Assembly (NCBI RefSeq): GCF_036067295.1
Contig: NZ_CP107954.1
Span: 8,422,923-8,486,922 of the forward strand
Direction: 5' to 3'
Length of the DNA: 64,000 nucleotides
From: Kribbella sp. NBC_00382
Lineage (GTDB): Bacteria > Actinomycetota > Actinomycetes > Propionibacteriales > Kribbellaceae
Part shown: one piece after another, positions 52,625 through 61,424 of the stretch
How positions within the stretch are numbered: position 1 is the first letter of the stretch
Layout of the letters: each line of letters opens with the position of its first letter
Notes under the pieces: model-generated
Databases searched by the model: none
Told to the model about the DNA's origin: nothing
What the model saw: only the letters and a program-made list of their open reading frames with translations
Position numbers and translations under genes: made by a program

Positions 52625-54352
52625 TCAGTCTTTTTTCTTCTTCCTGGGCTTCTTGTGCCGCTCGGCCGCCAGCGCGAGCAATTCCTCTGCGTGCGCTTGG
52701 GCCGCGTCGGAATGCTCAAGACCGGCCATCATCCGCGACAGCTCCTTCAGCCGGGCGTCGTCGTCGAGCGCGACCAGACCACTCGTGGTGACGGATCCGT
52801 CGTCGCTCTTCAGCACCACAGCGTGACGATCGGCGAACGCCGCCACCTGCGGCAAGTGCGTCACCACGATGACCTGTGCCTTCTCCGCCAGCCGCGCGAG
52901 CCGCTTGCCGACCTCGACCGCGGCCCGCCCGCCAATGCCGGCGTCGATCTCGTCGAACACCAACGTCGGTACGGGATGCGTGTCCGACAGGATCACCTCG
53001 AGCGCCAGCATGACCCGCGAAAGCTCACCACCCGAGGCAGCCTTCTGCAGCGGGCGTGCCGGGCTCCCCGGGTTCGCCGCGAAGCAGAACTCGATCTCGT
53101 CGGCGCCGTACGGTCCGGGCGCCGTCTCGTGGATCTCCACGGTCAGGGTCGCGTGCGGCATCGCGAGTCCGCTCAGCTCCTCCGACACAGCCACACCGAG
53201 TCTGGCCGCCGCCTCGCGGCGCGCAGTACTGACCTGGTCGCCGAGATCCTTCAGCTGGGCCCGCAGCTCGGTCAGCTCGGCGGTGAGCTGCTCGACCCGC
53301 TCGTCGCTGCCGTCCAGCTCGGCCAGCCGCGCTGCGGACCGCTTCGCCCACTCCAGTACTTCGTCGACCGTGCCCTGCTCGCCACCATGCTTGCGAACCA
53401 GCGTATTCAGCAGCGAACGCCGCTCGCTGACCACAGAGAGCCGGGCCGGATCAGTGTCCACATCCGACGCGTACGACGAAAGCTCGCCGGCCAGGTCTGC
53501 GGCGAGGTACCCGAGTTCGCTCGCGTGGTCGGCCAATTCGGCCAGCTTCGCGTCGTGTTCGCGTTCACCGTCGAGCGCCTGCTTCGCCAATGCCAGTAGG
53601 CCGAGTACGTCTGATGGCCGGGTGGAGTCCAGGTCCTCGGCGGCGAGCGCGTCGGCGGCGGTCGTGGCCGCAGTACGGAGGCCGTCCGCGTAGGCGAGTC
53701 GCTCCTCCTCGGCCGCGAGCTCGACGTCCTCACCGGGCAGCGGCTCGGCCTTGGCGATCTCCTCCAGCCCGAAGCGCAGCAGATCCGCCTCGGACAGCCG
53801 GTCGCGTTCGCGGGTGGTCAGCTCGGTCAGCTCGGTCTCGATCTCGCGATGCCGCCGGTACGCCGTGCTGTACTCCCCCAGCGGAACCAGAACCGCCTTG
53901 CCCGCAAAGGTGTCGAGCGTCTCGCGCTGCCTGGCCGGTTGCAGCAACCGCCACTGGTCGGCCTGGCCGTGGATCGCGACCAGATCGCCCGACACCTCGG
54001 CCAGTACCGACACCGGTACCGAAGCGCCGCCGAGGAACGCCCGCGAGCGACCCTCCGACGACAGCTCGCGCGCGATCAGCAGCTCGTCGTCGTCCAGCTC
54101 GCCGCCACGGTCCTCGGCCTGCTGCACGATCGACTTCGGTACGTTGCTCGCGCGCCCCTCGACCCGGGCCCGCCGCACGCCGTGCCGGACCAGCCCACTG
54201 TCGGCGCGGCCGCCGAGCAGCATGTTCACGCCCGTCACGACCATCGTCTTACCGGCCCCGGTCTCGCCGGTGACCGCGGTGAAGCCCGGATCGAGCTCCA
54301 GCGTGGCGTCCTCGATCACGCCCAGCCCGGTGATGCGGATCTCCGAGAGCAT
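52625..54352 (-). CDS. recN: DNA repair protein RecN
   Basis: RecN is an SMC-like ATPase that acts at double-strand breaks. The 575-residue protein has N-terminal Walker A TGETGAGKTMVV, a coiled-coil region in the middle (DGEREHDAKLAELADHASEL and flanks), the ABC signature SGGELSRVMLALE and Walker B TLVFDEIDAGIGG. A Lys-rich end (KKPRKKKKD) is extra. It starts with ATG at 54352, three bases after nadK; the tlyA-nadK-recN order is conserved in actinobacteria. Confidence 0.96.
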   Translation of the reverse strand: MLSEIRITGLGVIEDATLELDPGFTAVTGETGAGKTMVVTGVNMLLGGRADSGLVRHGVRRARVEGRASNVPKSIVQQAEDRGGELDDDELLIARELSSEGRSRAFLGGASVPVSVLAEVSGDLVAIHGQADQWRLLQPARQRETLDTFAGKAVLVPLGEYSTAYRRHREIETELTELTTRERDRLSEADLLRFGLEEIAKAEPLPGEDVELAAEEERLAYADGLRTAATTAADALAAEDLDSTRPSDVLGLLALAKQALDGEREHDAKLAELADHASELGYLAADLAGELSSYASDVDTDPARLSVVSERRSLLNTLVRKHGGEQGTVDEVLEWAKRSAARLAELDGSDERVEQLTAELTELRAQLKDLGDQVSTARREAAARLGVAVSEELSGLAMPHATLTVEIHETAPGPYGADEIEFCFAANPGSPARPLQKAASGGELSRVMLALEVILSDTHPVPTLVFDEIDAGIGGRAAVEVGKRLARLAEKAQVIVVTHLPQVAAFADRHAVVLKSDDGSVTTSGLVALDDDARLKELSRMMAGLEHSDAAQAHAEELLALAAERHKKPRKKKKD

Positions 54353-54355
54353 GGT

Positions 54356-55324
54356 CTAGTTCTCCTCTTGTGACGCTTGGTCGCGCTCGGCGCGTCCGCG
54401 CCAGCCGAGCACCGGTAGATCGAACTTGGCGACCAGCCGGTCGGTGAAGGACGCCTCGTGCGCCCTCGCCAGCCGGACCGGCGTCCTGCCACGCCGAACA
54501 ACGATTCGCGCGCCCGGCGGTACCTCGACCATGCGCCGGCCGTCGCACCACAGCACCCCGCGTCCGTGCCAGGCGGCGATCAGCTCGATCGACAGCTGCG
54601 ACGTCGGCGCCACCACGATCGGCCGGGAGAACAACGCGTGCGCGCTGAGCGGCACCATCAGGATCGCCTCGACCTCGGGCCAGACGATCGGCCCGCCCGC
54701 CGAGAACGCGTACGCCGTACTGCCGGTCGGCGTCGCGACCACGACCCCGTCACAGCCCCAGCGCGACAGCGGCCGGCCGTCGACCTCGACCATCACCTCG
54801 AGCATCTTCTCCCGGGCAGCCTTCTCGACACTGGCCTCGTTGAGCGCCCAGGTGTCGAAGATCAGCTCGTCGTCGTGCCACACGTCGACCGCGAGCGTCA
54901 TCCGCTCCTCGACCGTGTACGTGCGATCGACCACCACGTCGACGATCCGCTCCAGGTCGTCGCGCTCGGCCTCGGCGAGGAACCCGACGTGGCCGAGGTT
55001 GACGCCCAGTACCGGCGTACCGTGCGGGCGGGCCAGTTCGGCGCCGCGCAGGATCGAGCCGTCGCCGCCGAGCACGATGATCAGCTCGACGTCCTGGGCC
55101 GCCTTCGCCGGGTCCTCGGCGATCTCGACCGGCTCGAGCTTCATCGCCTCGAACTCTTCGGTCAGCAACCGGACCACCAGCCCGGCGCCGGTCAGCAACC
55201 GATGCGCCTCGCGGGCCACCTCCACGGCCAGGTCGCGGCCGGTGTGCGTCACCAACAGCACGCGCCGGGGCTCCGGCTCGACCACGGGGACCTGCCCTTC
55301 AGCTGTAGACGCAGCCACGTTCAC
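54356..55324 (-). CDS. nadK: NAD kinase
   Basis: NadK makes NADP from NAD with ATP or polyphosphate. The 322-residue protein has the GGDGS motif (IIVLGGDGSILRGAELA), NLGHVGFLAEAE, the NE-type motif WALNEASVEK and CDGVVVATPTGSTAYAFSAG. The N-terminal 18 residues are variable. It starts with GTG at 55324, which overlaps the tlyA stop as GTGA. Confidence 0.96.
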   Translation of the reverse strand: MNVAASTAEGQVPVVEPEPRRVLLVTHTGRDLAVEVAREAHRLLTGAGLVVRLLTEEFEAMKLEPVEIAEDPAKAAQDVELIIVLGGDGSILRGAELARPHGTPVLGVNLGHVGFLAEAERDDLERIVDVVVDRTYTVEERMTLAVDVWHDDELIFDTWALNEASVEKAAREKMLEVMVEVDGRPLSRWGCDGVVVATPTGSTAYAFSAGGPIVWPEVEAILMVPLSAHALFSRPIVVAPTSQLSIELIAAWHGRGVLWCDGRRMVEVPPGARIVVRRGRTPVRLARAHEASFTDRLVAKFDLPVLGWRGRAERDQASQEEN

Positions 55325-56136
55325 TGCGGGCCGCTCTCGATAGCGGTCCGGAGCATCGTCTCATCGAGCGGCGGCGCTGTACGGCGTATCCACAGGAAGT
55401 ATTCGACATTTCCTGACGGACCCGGCAGTGGACTGGCCGCGACACCGGCCACGCCCCAGCCCAGGTCGGCCGCTTTCCGGGCGACGCCGCGGACCGCGTC
55501 AGCGCGGAGTACCGGGTCCCGGACCACGCCGCCCTTGCCCAGGCGCTCCTTGCCGACCTCGAACTGCGGCTTCACCATCAGTACCAGGTCGCCGTCGGGT
55601 TTCACGACGGCGAGCAGAGCGGGCAGCACGATCGTCAGCGAGATGAAGCTGAGGTCGCTGACGACGAGGTCGACCGGGTCGCCGCCGATGTCCTCGAGGG
55701 TCAGCGTGCGGACGTTGGTGCGATCCATCACGGTCACGCGCTCGTCCGTCTGCAACGCCCAGACAAGCTGCCCGTAACCGACGTCGACCGCGATCACGCT
55801 GGCCGCGCCGTTCCTGAGCAGTACATCGGTAAAGCCGCCGGTAGACGCACCCGCGTCCAGACACCGCCGATCCTTCACCTGTACTTCGCTGAAGGCCTCC
55901 AGGGCCCCAACAAGCTTGTGCGCACCGCGGCTCGCATACCCCGGATCATCGGTCTCAGACGTGTCGACCAGGATCGCCGCGTCCGCGCCGACACCCGTAG
56001 CCGGCTTGGTCGCAACCGTCCCCGCGACCTTCACCTTGCCCGCCAGCACCAGTTCACTGGCCTGCTCCCGCGACCTCGCGAGCCCGCGCCGAACCAACTC
56101 AGCATCCAGCCGGGACCGCTTCACCCCTTTAGCCAT
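55321..56136 (-). CDS. tlyA: rRNA 2'-O-methyltransferase TlyA
   Basis: TlyA methylates ribose in 16S and 23S rRNA, which makes ribosomes sensitive to capreomycin in mycobacteria. The 271-residue protein has an N-terminal S4 domain (SRLDAELVRRGLARSREQA) and an FtsJ-like methyltransferase with CLDAGASTGGFTDVLLRNG and VIAVDVGYGQLVWAL. The KDKE-like tetrad residues are plausibly in LKVSDLSFIS and MVKPQFE regions. Start is ATG at 56136. It leads the coupled tlyA-nadK-recN run. Confidence 0.95.
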   Translation of the reverse strand: MAKGVKRSRLDAELVRRGLARSREQASELVLAGKVKVAGTVATKPATGVGADAAILVDTSETDDPGYASRGAHKLVGALEAFSEVQVKDRRCLDAGASTGGFTDVLLRNGAASVIAVDVGYGQLVWALQTDERVTVMDRTNVRTLTLEDIGGDPVDLVVSDLSFISLTIVLPALLAVVKPDGDLVLMVKPQFEVGKERLGKGGVVRDPVLRADAVRGVARKAADLGWGVAGVAASPLPGPSGNVEYFLWIRRTAPPLDETMLRTAIESGPQ

Positions 56137-56152
56137 GCGTCCCCGCGGTCAC

Positions 56153-57166
56153 TCAACCCCGGTCGCCATGCTCAGCGTCCGCCTCCACCAAAGCCGTCTG
56201 CAGCCGCTCATGCAGGTCCGCATAGACCTCCGCATGCTCCCCCACAGCCCGCTCCCGCAACCCATCCAACCGCTCAATAACATCCTCAACCAACGGATGC
56301 GCTCCGTCCTCAGCAGGCTCATCGGCAGCCTGTACTGCAGGCGCCGGGGTGGAAGGACGAGGAAACGCCGCACCAGGCGTAGGCGCACCCGGCCGAGGAG
56401 CCGCAGAAGCCGCCAGCCCACCAGCAGCAGGTGCCGAAGGCCCCGGTACTGCGGGCGCATGCGCGGCAGCACCAGGCGCCGAAGGGCCCGGTACCGCGGG
56501 CGCGTGGGCGGCGGGTGCCGAGGGCACCGGCGAGCCGGGCCGGGCGAAGCCTTGCCCGGGCACGGGCCGGGCGAACCCTTGCCCAGGTACCCCCGGACGA
56601 GGAGCGGGCCGCTCAACCACCACATCCGGCCCCGGCGAAGCCTGGCCAGACGAAGGCGCGGCCGGTCGCGGGAAAGTCTGGGCGGGTGAGGGGGCTGGGG
56701 GGCGTGGCGAGGAGTCGGCGGCCGGAGGTGCTGGGGCAGCGTGGTGCTGCGGCTCCGGCACTGGCTCGGAGGCCGGCTCAGCTTCGGCTACGGGCTCGGT
56801 TTCGGCTACGAGCTCGGCTTCGGCTACGGGCTCGGCCGGTTGGTCGTCGTACGACTCGTCCAGTCCGTCGTCCACGAAGGAATGCTGCGTCGGCTCCTCC
56901 AGCGAGGCCTCGAAAGCCTGCTCGGTGTCTTCCACCGGCTCCGGGTCTGGTTCTGGGGTGGGGTCGCCGTAGACGGTGAAGCCTGCGAGGAGGGGGTCCG
57001 TGTGGGGGCGGCCCTGGAGGGTCGGGTTCACCCAACGGGTGTGGGACTCGGGGCCGGGTTCGGTGTCGTAGTCGGGGCGGGGCTGCTCGTCGGGCTCAGG
57101 GTCGTAGCCCGGCTCGACGTCGGGGTCGACCGCCGGGGGGAACTGCTCGCCGGGGTAGTCGGTCAC
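56153..57166 (-). CDS. Pro/Ala/Glu-rich disordered protein with a conserved C-terminal helix
   Basis: Most of the 337 residues look unfolded: a Pro/Glu/Asp part (residues 1-130) and a Pro/Ala/Gly part with repeats such as HAPAVPGPSAP (residues 150-280). Only the last 45 residues look structured: PLVEDVIERLDGLRERAVGE and EVYADLHERLQTALVEADAE. From memory, a short protein like this tail lies beside tlyA in other actinobacteria, so the gene may be that protein with an added disordered head. Function is unknown. It starts with ATG at 57166, one base after the neighbouring stop. Confidence 0.7.
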   Translation of the reverse strand: MTDYPGEQFPPAVDPDVEPGYDPEPDEQPRPDYDTEPGPESHTRWVNPTLQGRPHTDPLLAGFTVYGDPTPEPDPEPVEDTEQAFEASLEEPTQHSFVDDGLDESYDDQPAEPVAEAELVAETEPVAEAEPASEPVPEPQHHAAPAPPAADSSPRPPAPSPAQTFPRPAAPSSGQASPGPDVVVERPAPRPGVPGQGFARPVPGQGFARPGSPVPSAPAAHAPAVPGPSAPGAAAHAPAVPGPSAPAAGGLAASAAPRPGAPTPGAAFPRPSTPAPAVQAADEPAEDGAHPLVEDVIERLDGLRERAVGEHAEVYADLHERLQTALVEADAEHGDRG

Positions 57167-57167
57167 G

Positions 57168-57740
57168 TCACGCCTTCTTCGCCGGGGCCTTCTTGGCCGT
57201 CTTCTTGGCTGCCGTCTTCTTGACCCCGGCCTTCTTGGCGGGCGCAGCGGCCGTCGTCTTCTTGGCAGCGGTCTTCTTGATGGCCGGCGTCTTCACCGCA
57301 GCCTTCTTCACGGTCACGGCAGACTTCTTCGCCGCGGGTCGGGACGCCGCAGCCGCAGGCGCCGGAGCAGAGGCAGCCCGAGCCGGAGCAGCTGTAGCCG
57401 AAGCGGCGGCCAACGCGTCGTGAGCGTCCGACAGCTCGCGCTCGAGACCGTCAACCCGCCGGCTCAGCGCCGCGACCTCCTCGGACCGGACGAACCCGAG
57501 CCGCGCCACCGCGCCCTCGACCTCGTTCGCCACGATCGCCTGCAGCAGCTGCCGGTTGCTCTTGCTGGTGGCAACGATCTCCTCGGCCAGGTCGCTCACC
57601 TTGGTGGTCACGCCGGCCGTCAGCGCGTCCGCGCCGGTCTGCTGCAACAGCGCCTTCGCGGCCTGCTGCGCACGCTGCTTGGTCACCTCGGTCAGGCCGT
57701 TCGCCAGCTGTACGTAGCCGCGCAATGCATCCATCACCAT
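57168..57740 (-). CDS. Phasin-like helical protein with histone-H1-like Lys/Ala tail
   Basis: From the ATG at 57740, with GGAGG seven bases upstream, the protein has 190 residues. The first 110 form long amphipathic helices (DALRGYVQLANGLTEVTKQR, AQQAAKALLQQ, AALSRRVDGLERELSDAHDA), like phasin or coiled-coil proteins. The last 75 are Ala/Lys/Pro repeats (KKTAAKKTTAAAPAKKAG) like histone H1 or HupB tails, so DNA or RNA binding is possible. I cannot name a function. An upstream extension of the frame lacks this pattern. Confidence 0.75.
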   Translation of the reverse strand: MVMDALRGYVQLANGLTEVTKQRAQQAAKALLQQTGADALTAGVTTKVSDLAEEIVATSKSNRQLLQAIVANEVEGAVARLGFVRSEEVAALSRRVDGLERELSDAHDALAAASATAAPARAASAPAPAAAASRPAAKKSAVTVKKAAVKTPAIKKTAAKKTTAAAPAKKAGVKKTAAKKTAKKAPAKKA

Positions 57741-57854
57741 GAGAAACCTCCGACTTGATGCTGTCCTGGCGCCGTCGCCCCGGTCAGGCTCAGTTGCCAG
57801 CCACGGTATCGCGCCCGCCGCGTAATACCAGCCCACCTACGCCCATACCAGCGG

Positions 57855-58967
57855 TTACTTGTCCAGACCGACCCGGTGCAGGGCCGCTCCGATCTCGATC
57901 GAACCCAGCTCCGGCGCCGGCTTCGGCAACGGCCGCCGCCCCCGCGCAGCGCTCTTTGCTGCCGTCTTCGCAGCAGGCTTGGCCGGTGCGTCCACTGCCG
58001 CCCAGGTCGCTGACAGGATCGCCCGCAACCCGTCGTACGGCTCGCCCTCGCCCGTCACAGCCACTGCGCCGTCAACAACCGAAGCGGTCCAGCCTTCACA
58101 GCTGTGCTTCGCGCCGTCGACCGTCACACCCGGATGCTTCTGCCGCAAGGCGCCGAGCCCAGCACCGATGTACGTCGGCCGCTCGTTCTTCGGCGCCGCC
58201 GCGAGGTCATAAGCATCGTGTACGCCGGTAGCAACCCAAAGACTGGCGATCCCGACGTTGTGCGCGCCGGCGATATCGGAGTCCAGCCGGTCCCCGATCA
58301 TCAACGGCCGCTCAGCCTTCAGCCGCTCGATGCTCGTCTCCAGCAACGGCGCCTCCGGCTTGCCGGCCACCACCGGATCCACCTCGACAGCCGCCCGTAC
58401 CGCCTGGACCAGCGTCCCGTTGCCCGGCGCCTTGCCGCCCGCGGTCGGAATCGTCAGATCAAGATTCGTCGCGAACCACTTGGCGCCCTCGTTGATCGCG
58501 TGCGCACCGTCCGCGAGCATCACCCAGTTCACATCGGGATGAAAGCCCTGTACTACGGCCACCGGGTTCGCGTCACTGCTCCGGACCGGCTTCAGCTCGT
58601 ACTCCTCGAGCGCCGCGATCAGCCCCTCGCCACCGACCACGAGCACCGGCGACCCCTTCGGGAACTCCTTCGCGATCAGCTTCGCCGCAGCCTGCGCCGA
58701 GGTGACGACGTCCTCGCCGATCACGTCCAGCCCGAACGACGCCAGATGCTCGGCGACCACGGAGGCCGGCCGGCTCGCGTTGTTGGTGATGTACCCGATC
58801 CGCATACCCTCGGCGGCGGCCTTTCGCAGGTTCTCCGGCGCGTCCGGCACGGGATCCGGGCCGACGTAGACCACGCCGTCCAGATCGAGCAGCGCAACGT
58901 CGTACCGGGCGGCGAGCGGTTCGTCACAAGCCGACAGTGGAGCGGGCGATTCCTGTGTCTTGGTCAT
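57855..58967 (-). CDS. HAD-superfamily phosphatase (NagD/Rv1692-like) with C-terminal extension
   Basis: The 370-residue protein has HAD motif I DLDGVVYVG, motif II YITNNASR and late motifs with LMIGDRLDSDIAGAHNVG. The NagD-type cap lies between. The mycobacterial homologue Rv1692 dephosphorylates glycerol 3-phosphate, a step in lipid recycling; the same is likely here. After the HAD domain come a small second domain (about 270-335) and an Ala/Lys-rich linker. ATG at 58967. It diverges from the DUF1015 gene. Confidence 0.9.
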   Translation of the reverse strand: MTKTQESPAPLSACDEPLAARYDVALLDLDGVVYVGPDPVPDAPENLRKAAAEGMRIGYITNNASRPASVVAEHLASFGLDVIGEDVVTSAQAAAKLIAKEFPKGSPVLVVGGEGLIAALEEYELKPVRSSDANPVAVVQGFHPDVNWVMLADGAHAINEGAKWFATNLDLTIPTAGGKAPGNGTLVQAVRAAVEVDPVVAGKPEAPLLETSIERLKAERPLMIGDRLDSDIAGAHNVGIASLWVATGVHDAYDLAAAPKNERPTYIGAGLGALRQKHPGVTVDGAKHSCEGWTASVVDGAVAVTGEGEPYDGLRAILSATWAAVDAPAKPAAKTAAKSAARGRRPLPKPAPELGSIEIGAALHRVGLDK

Positions 58968-58991
58968 GCTTCCCCCCGTACGATGCCGCCC

Positions 58992-60155
58992 ATGTCAGAA
59001 GCGTCCGCAAGCGTGCTGCGGCTCGACCCGCTGCGGGCCTGGCGGTTCGTCGCGGGCAAGGTGAGCGCACTCGGCGCGGTGACCTCGCCGCCGTACGACG
59101 TACTGGAACCCGCCATCGTCCGGCGGCTGACTGACTCTGATCTCCACAACATGGTGAGGCTCATCCTTCCACGCGATCCCGACCTCGGCCCCGGCCGGTA
59201 CGACGAGCCCGCCCGGCGACTCTCCACGTGGCAGCGCGAGGGGGTGGTGATCCAGGACGGCCGACCCGCTCTCTACGTGTACGAGCAGCAGTTCCAGGGC
59301 GCCGTACTGTGCGGGCTGGTCGGCTCGCTCGCGCTCGATCCGGCTCGCCGGGTGGTACTGCCGCACGAGGACGTGATGCCGCAGTGGGTCGACGACCGGT
59401 TCGAGCTGATGGAGGCGACCGATGCGGATCTGGAGCCGATCCTGCTCGCCTACAACGGCGGCCAGGTGGCCAGCGACGCCGTCGACGAGGCCCGCGCGGG
59501 TGAGCCGTGGCTGGTCGCCGACACCGAGAACGGCGCACACCACCGGATCTGGCGGATCGACGACCAGGAGCTGCTGACCAAGATCGCCGAGGAACTCGCG
59601 ACCCACGAGGCCCTGATCGCCGACGGCCACCACCGCTACGCGGCGTACCTGGAGCGCAACCGGCGCGAACCCAACCGCGACGGCACCGACGTCGGCCTCG
59701 CCATGCTGGTCGACAACGACCGGCACCCGCTGACGCTTGACCCGATCCACCGCGTCGTACCGGGGCTCACCCTGGACCTGGTGTCTTCCCGTACGCCGGA
59801 CGGCTGGCAGGTGCTCCCTGGTCGCGTGGAGGGCGTGCCAGACCGCATAGCGATCACTGACGGCACCTCCTGGGTGACGCTGCAGTCCACGGAGGGTCAG
59901 GTGACTCCTACTGTCGCCCTGCTCCACAGGGAGTTGCTGCCCGCCTGGGGAGTGCCTGCGGACGAGATCACCTTCCACCACGCGCTTGCGGACGCAGTAG
60001 CCCTCGCTGGGCCGCAGCAGGCCGCAGTGGAGCTCGTAGCGCCTCGGATGGACCAGGTACTGCGGTCAGCCGTGCGCGGCGTCGTACTGCCGCAGAAGGC
60101 GACCTCGTTCGGTCCCAAGCCGCGTGTGGGGCTGCTGTTCCGGATGCTCAGCTAG
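58992..60155 (+). CDS. DUF1015 family protein
   Basis: From the ATG at 58992 the protein has 387 residues; the frame is open far upstream but that part is antisense to the HAD gene. DUF1015 features are clear: SPPYDVLEPAIVRRLTDSDL, HNMVRLILPRD and the histidine-rich ALIADGHHRYAAYLER, which suggests a metal or phosphate site. The family is related to the SerK-type kinases (free-serine kinase, ADP-dependent), but activity here is unknown. Confidence 0.88.
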   Translation: MSEASASVLRLDPLRAWRFVAGKVSALGAVTSPPYDVLEPAIVRRLTDSDLHNMVRLILPRDPDLGPGRYDEPARRLSTWQREGVVIQDGRPALYVYEQQFQGAVLCGLVGSLALDPARRVVLPHEDVMPQWVDDRFELMEATDADLEPILLAYNGGQVASDAVDEARAGEPWLVADTENGAHHRIWRIDDQELLTKIAEELATHEALIADGHHRYAAYLERNRREPNRDGTDVGLAMLVDNDRHPLTLDPIHRVVPGLTLDLVSSRTPDGWQVLPGRVEGVPDRIAITDGTSWVTLQSTEGQVTPTVALLHRELLPAWGVPADEITFHHALADAVALAGPQQAAVELVAPRMDQVLRSAVRGVVLPQKATSFGPKPRVGLLFRMLS

Positions 60156-60159
60156 TTGC

Positions 60160-61293
60160 TCATGGCCGGTGGTACTGGCCCAGGAACTCCTCACACAGCG
60201 GCTTGCGTGCCGCCCGGTGGCGCTCGGTCAGCCGTCCGAGCGTGAAGGACAGCTCCGCGTCGCTCTGAGCGGCCGCATCCTTGGCCAGTCCGGTGAGCGC
60301 ATCGGCCGCCGCGCAATGGTCCTGGTGCTGCCCTAAAAGCTCCTGGAACCTCGCCGCCTGTACTGCAACGTCGCGCGCCTCATCGCCGAGCACCGAGGCA
60401 CTGGTGTCGGCGGCGTACCGGACCCGCTTGGCCAGCAACCGGACCTCGTGCCAGTCATCATCCGGCGACCACGGCTTCAGCAACTCGGCCGAGTCTTCGA
60501 ACTTCCGGCGGGCCGATTTGAGCAGCTTCGGGAGCAGTTCGGCGCTCGTCTTCCCGGCCAGCTCGTTGAGTTCGGGGGCTTCGGCAACCACCTTCAAATC
60601 CCTTACCAGCAAGGCGGTCCGCTGCCCCAGCACCACTTCGGCCGACTGTGCCGACGCCCGCTCCAGCCCCACCGTCAACGTCCCAAGAATCGTCGCCACG
60701 TGATCCGGATCGTCCTCACTAGTCACGCTCTCGCGCACCAGTTCCGCGATCACCTCAAGATCCCGAGCCTCCCCACAACCGTTGGCCAGCCAAGCCAACT
60801 CCTCCCGCAACCGCCCGCTCCAATCCCCCGCGATCACCTTCCTGAACAGCTTCAGATCACTCCGCAACCGCCGGCAGGACACCCGCACCTGATGGATCGC
60901 GTCATCCTCCCCACGCTCCACCATCCCCACAGCCTTCCCTAGCCGCCGAACCCCCTTCTCAACAGCCCGCCCCACCAACTCCCCCACCAACAACTCACCA
61001 CCCCGCTGGTCAGCGGTCGCCCCACCCGCCGGGGCCGTACCCGCCACCCCTTCAGCGGTCGGTGCATCCGCTGGGGGCGTACCCGCCGACCCGTCAGCGG
61101 TCGCTGGATCGGCTGAGGGCGTACCGGCCGACCCTTCGGAGGTCGGTGCATCCGCTGGGGGCGTACCGGCTGGCCCTTCGCCGGCCGCTGGATCGGCTGA
61201 GGGCGTACCGGCCGAGACGTCAGCGGGCGGCGCAGCCGACTCGCCCACCGCTGCTCCGGCTGTCGGCGTACCTGGTCGTACCTCGGCTGTCAT
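60160..61293 (-). CDS. CHAD-domain protein with tandem-repeat N-terminus
   Basis: The 377-residue protein has an N-terminal disordered part of about 95 residues made of 14-residue repeats (AGTPSADPATADGS type), then a CHAD domain: IHQVRVSCRRLRSDLKLFRK, ARDLEVIAELV and WHEVRLLAKRVRYAADTSA. CHAD is a helical, basic-pocket fold that binds inorganic polyphosphate and targets polyphosphate granules. No CYTH triphosphatase is fused here. It converges with the DUF1015 gene at four bases distance. Confidence 0.9.
   Translation of the reverse strand: MTAEVRPGTPTAGAAVGESAAPPADVSAGTPSADPAAGEGPAGTPPADAPTSEGSAGTPSADPATADGSAGTPPADAPTAEGVAGTAPAGGATADQRGGELLVGELVGRAVEKGVRRLGKAVGMVERGEDDAIHQVRVSCRRLRSDLKLFRKVIAGDWSGRLREELAWLANGCGEARDLEVIAELVRESVTSEDDPDHVATILGTLTVGLERASAQSAEVVLGQRTALLVRDLKVVAEAPELNELAGKTSAELLPKLLKSARRKFEDSAELLKPWSPDDDWHEVRLLAKRVRYAADTSASVLGDEARDVAVQAARFQELLGQHQDHCAAADALTGLAKDAAAQSDAELSFTLGRLTERHRAARKPLCEEFLGQYHRP
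61034..61243 (-). repeat. Five 42-bp coding repeats in the CHAD gene
   Basis: Units step by exactly 42 bases (phase marks GGCGTACC at 61076, 61118, 61160 and 61202, with a variant at 61034). Alternate units are more alike than neighbours (TCGGTGCATCCGCTG versus CGCTGGATCGGCTG), which points to an 84-bp duplication of a pair. They encode 14-residue Ala/Pro/Thr repeats. Confidence 0.85.
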
Positions 61294-61356
61294 CGCCCCA
61301 TTCTCGTCGCTCCCCGGCGCCTACGCCCCGCCACGCCGACCGTCCCCGGACAAGCC

Positions 61357-61406
61357 GAACGGCCCGGGCGAGCAGCAGATTTCTCCACCGCCCACCCGGG
61401 CCGTTC
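61357..61406. terminator. Possible terminator after the TPR gene
   Basis: GAACGGCCCGGG at 61357-61368 pairs perfectly with CCCGGGCCGTTC at 61395-61406, with a 26-base loop. It lies between the stop of the TPR gene and the start of the CHAD gene, both read leftward. The long loop and lack of a T run keep this uncertain. Confidence 0.5.
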
Positions 61407-61424
61407 ACCAATTACATCCAGCGA

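Noticed and set aside
58104..58991. Upstream extension of the DUF1015 gene
   Set aside because: It is antisense to the HAD phosphatase and the DUF1015 family starts at MSEASASVLRLDPL.
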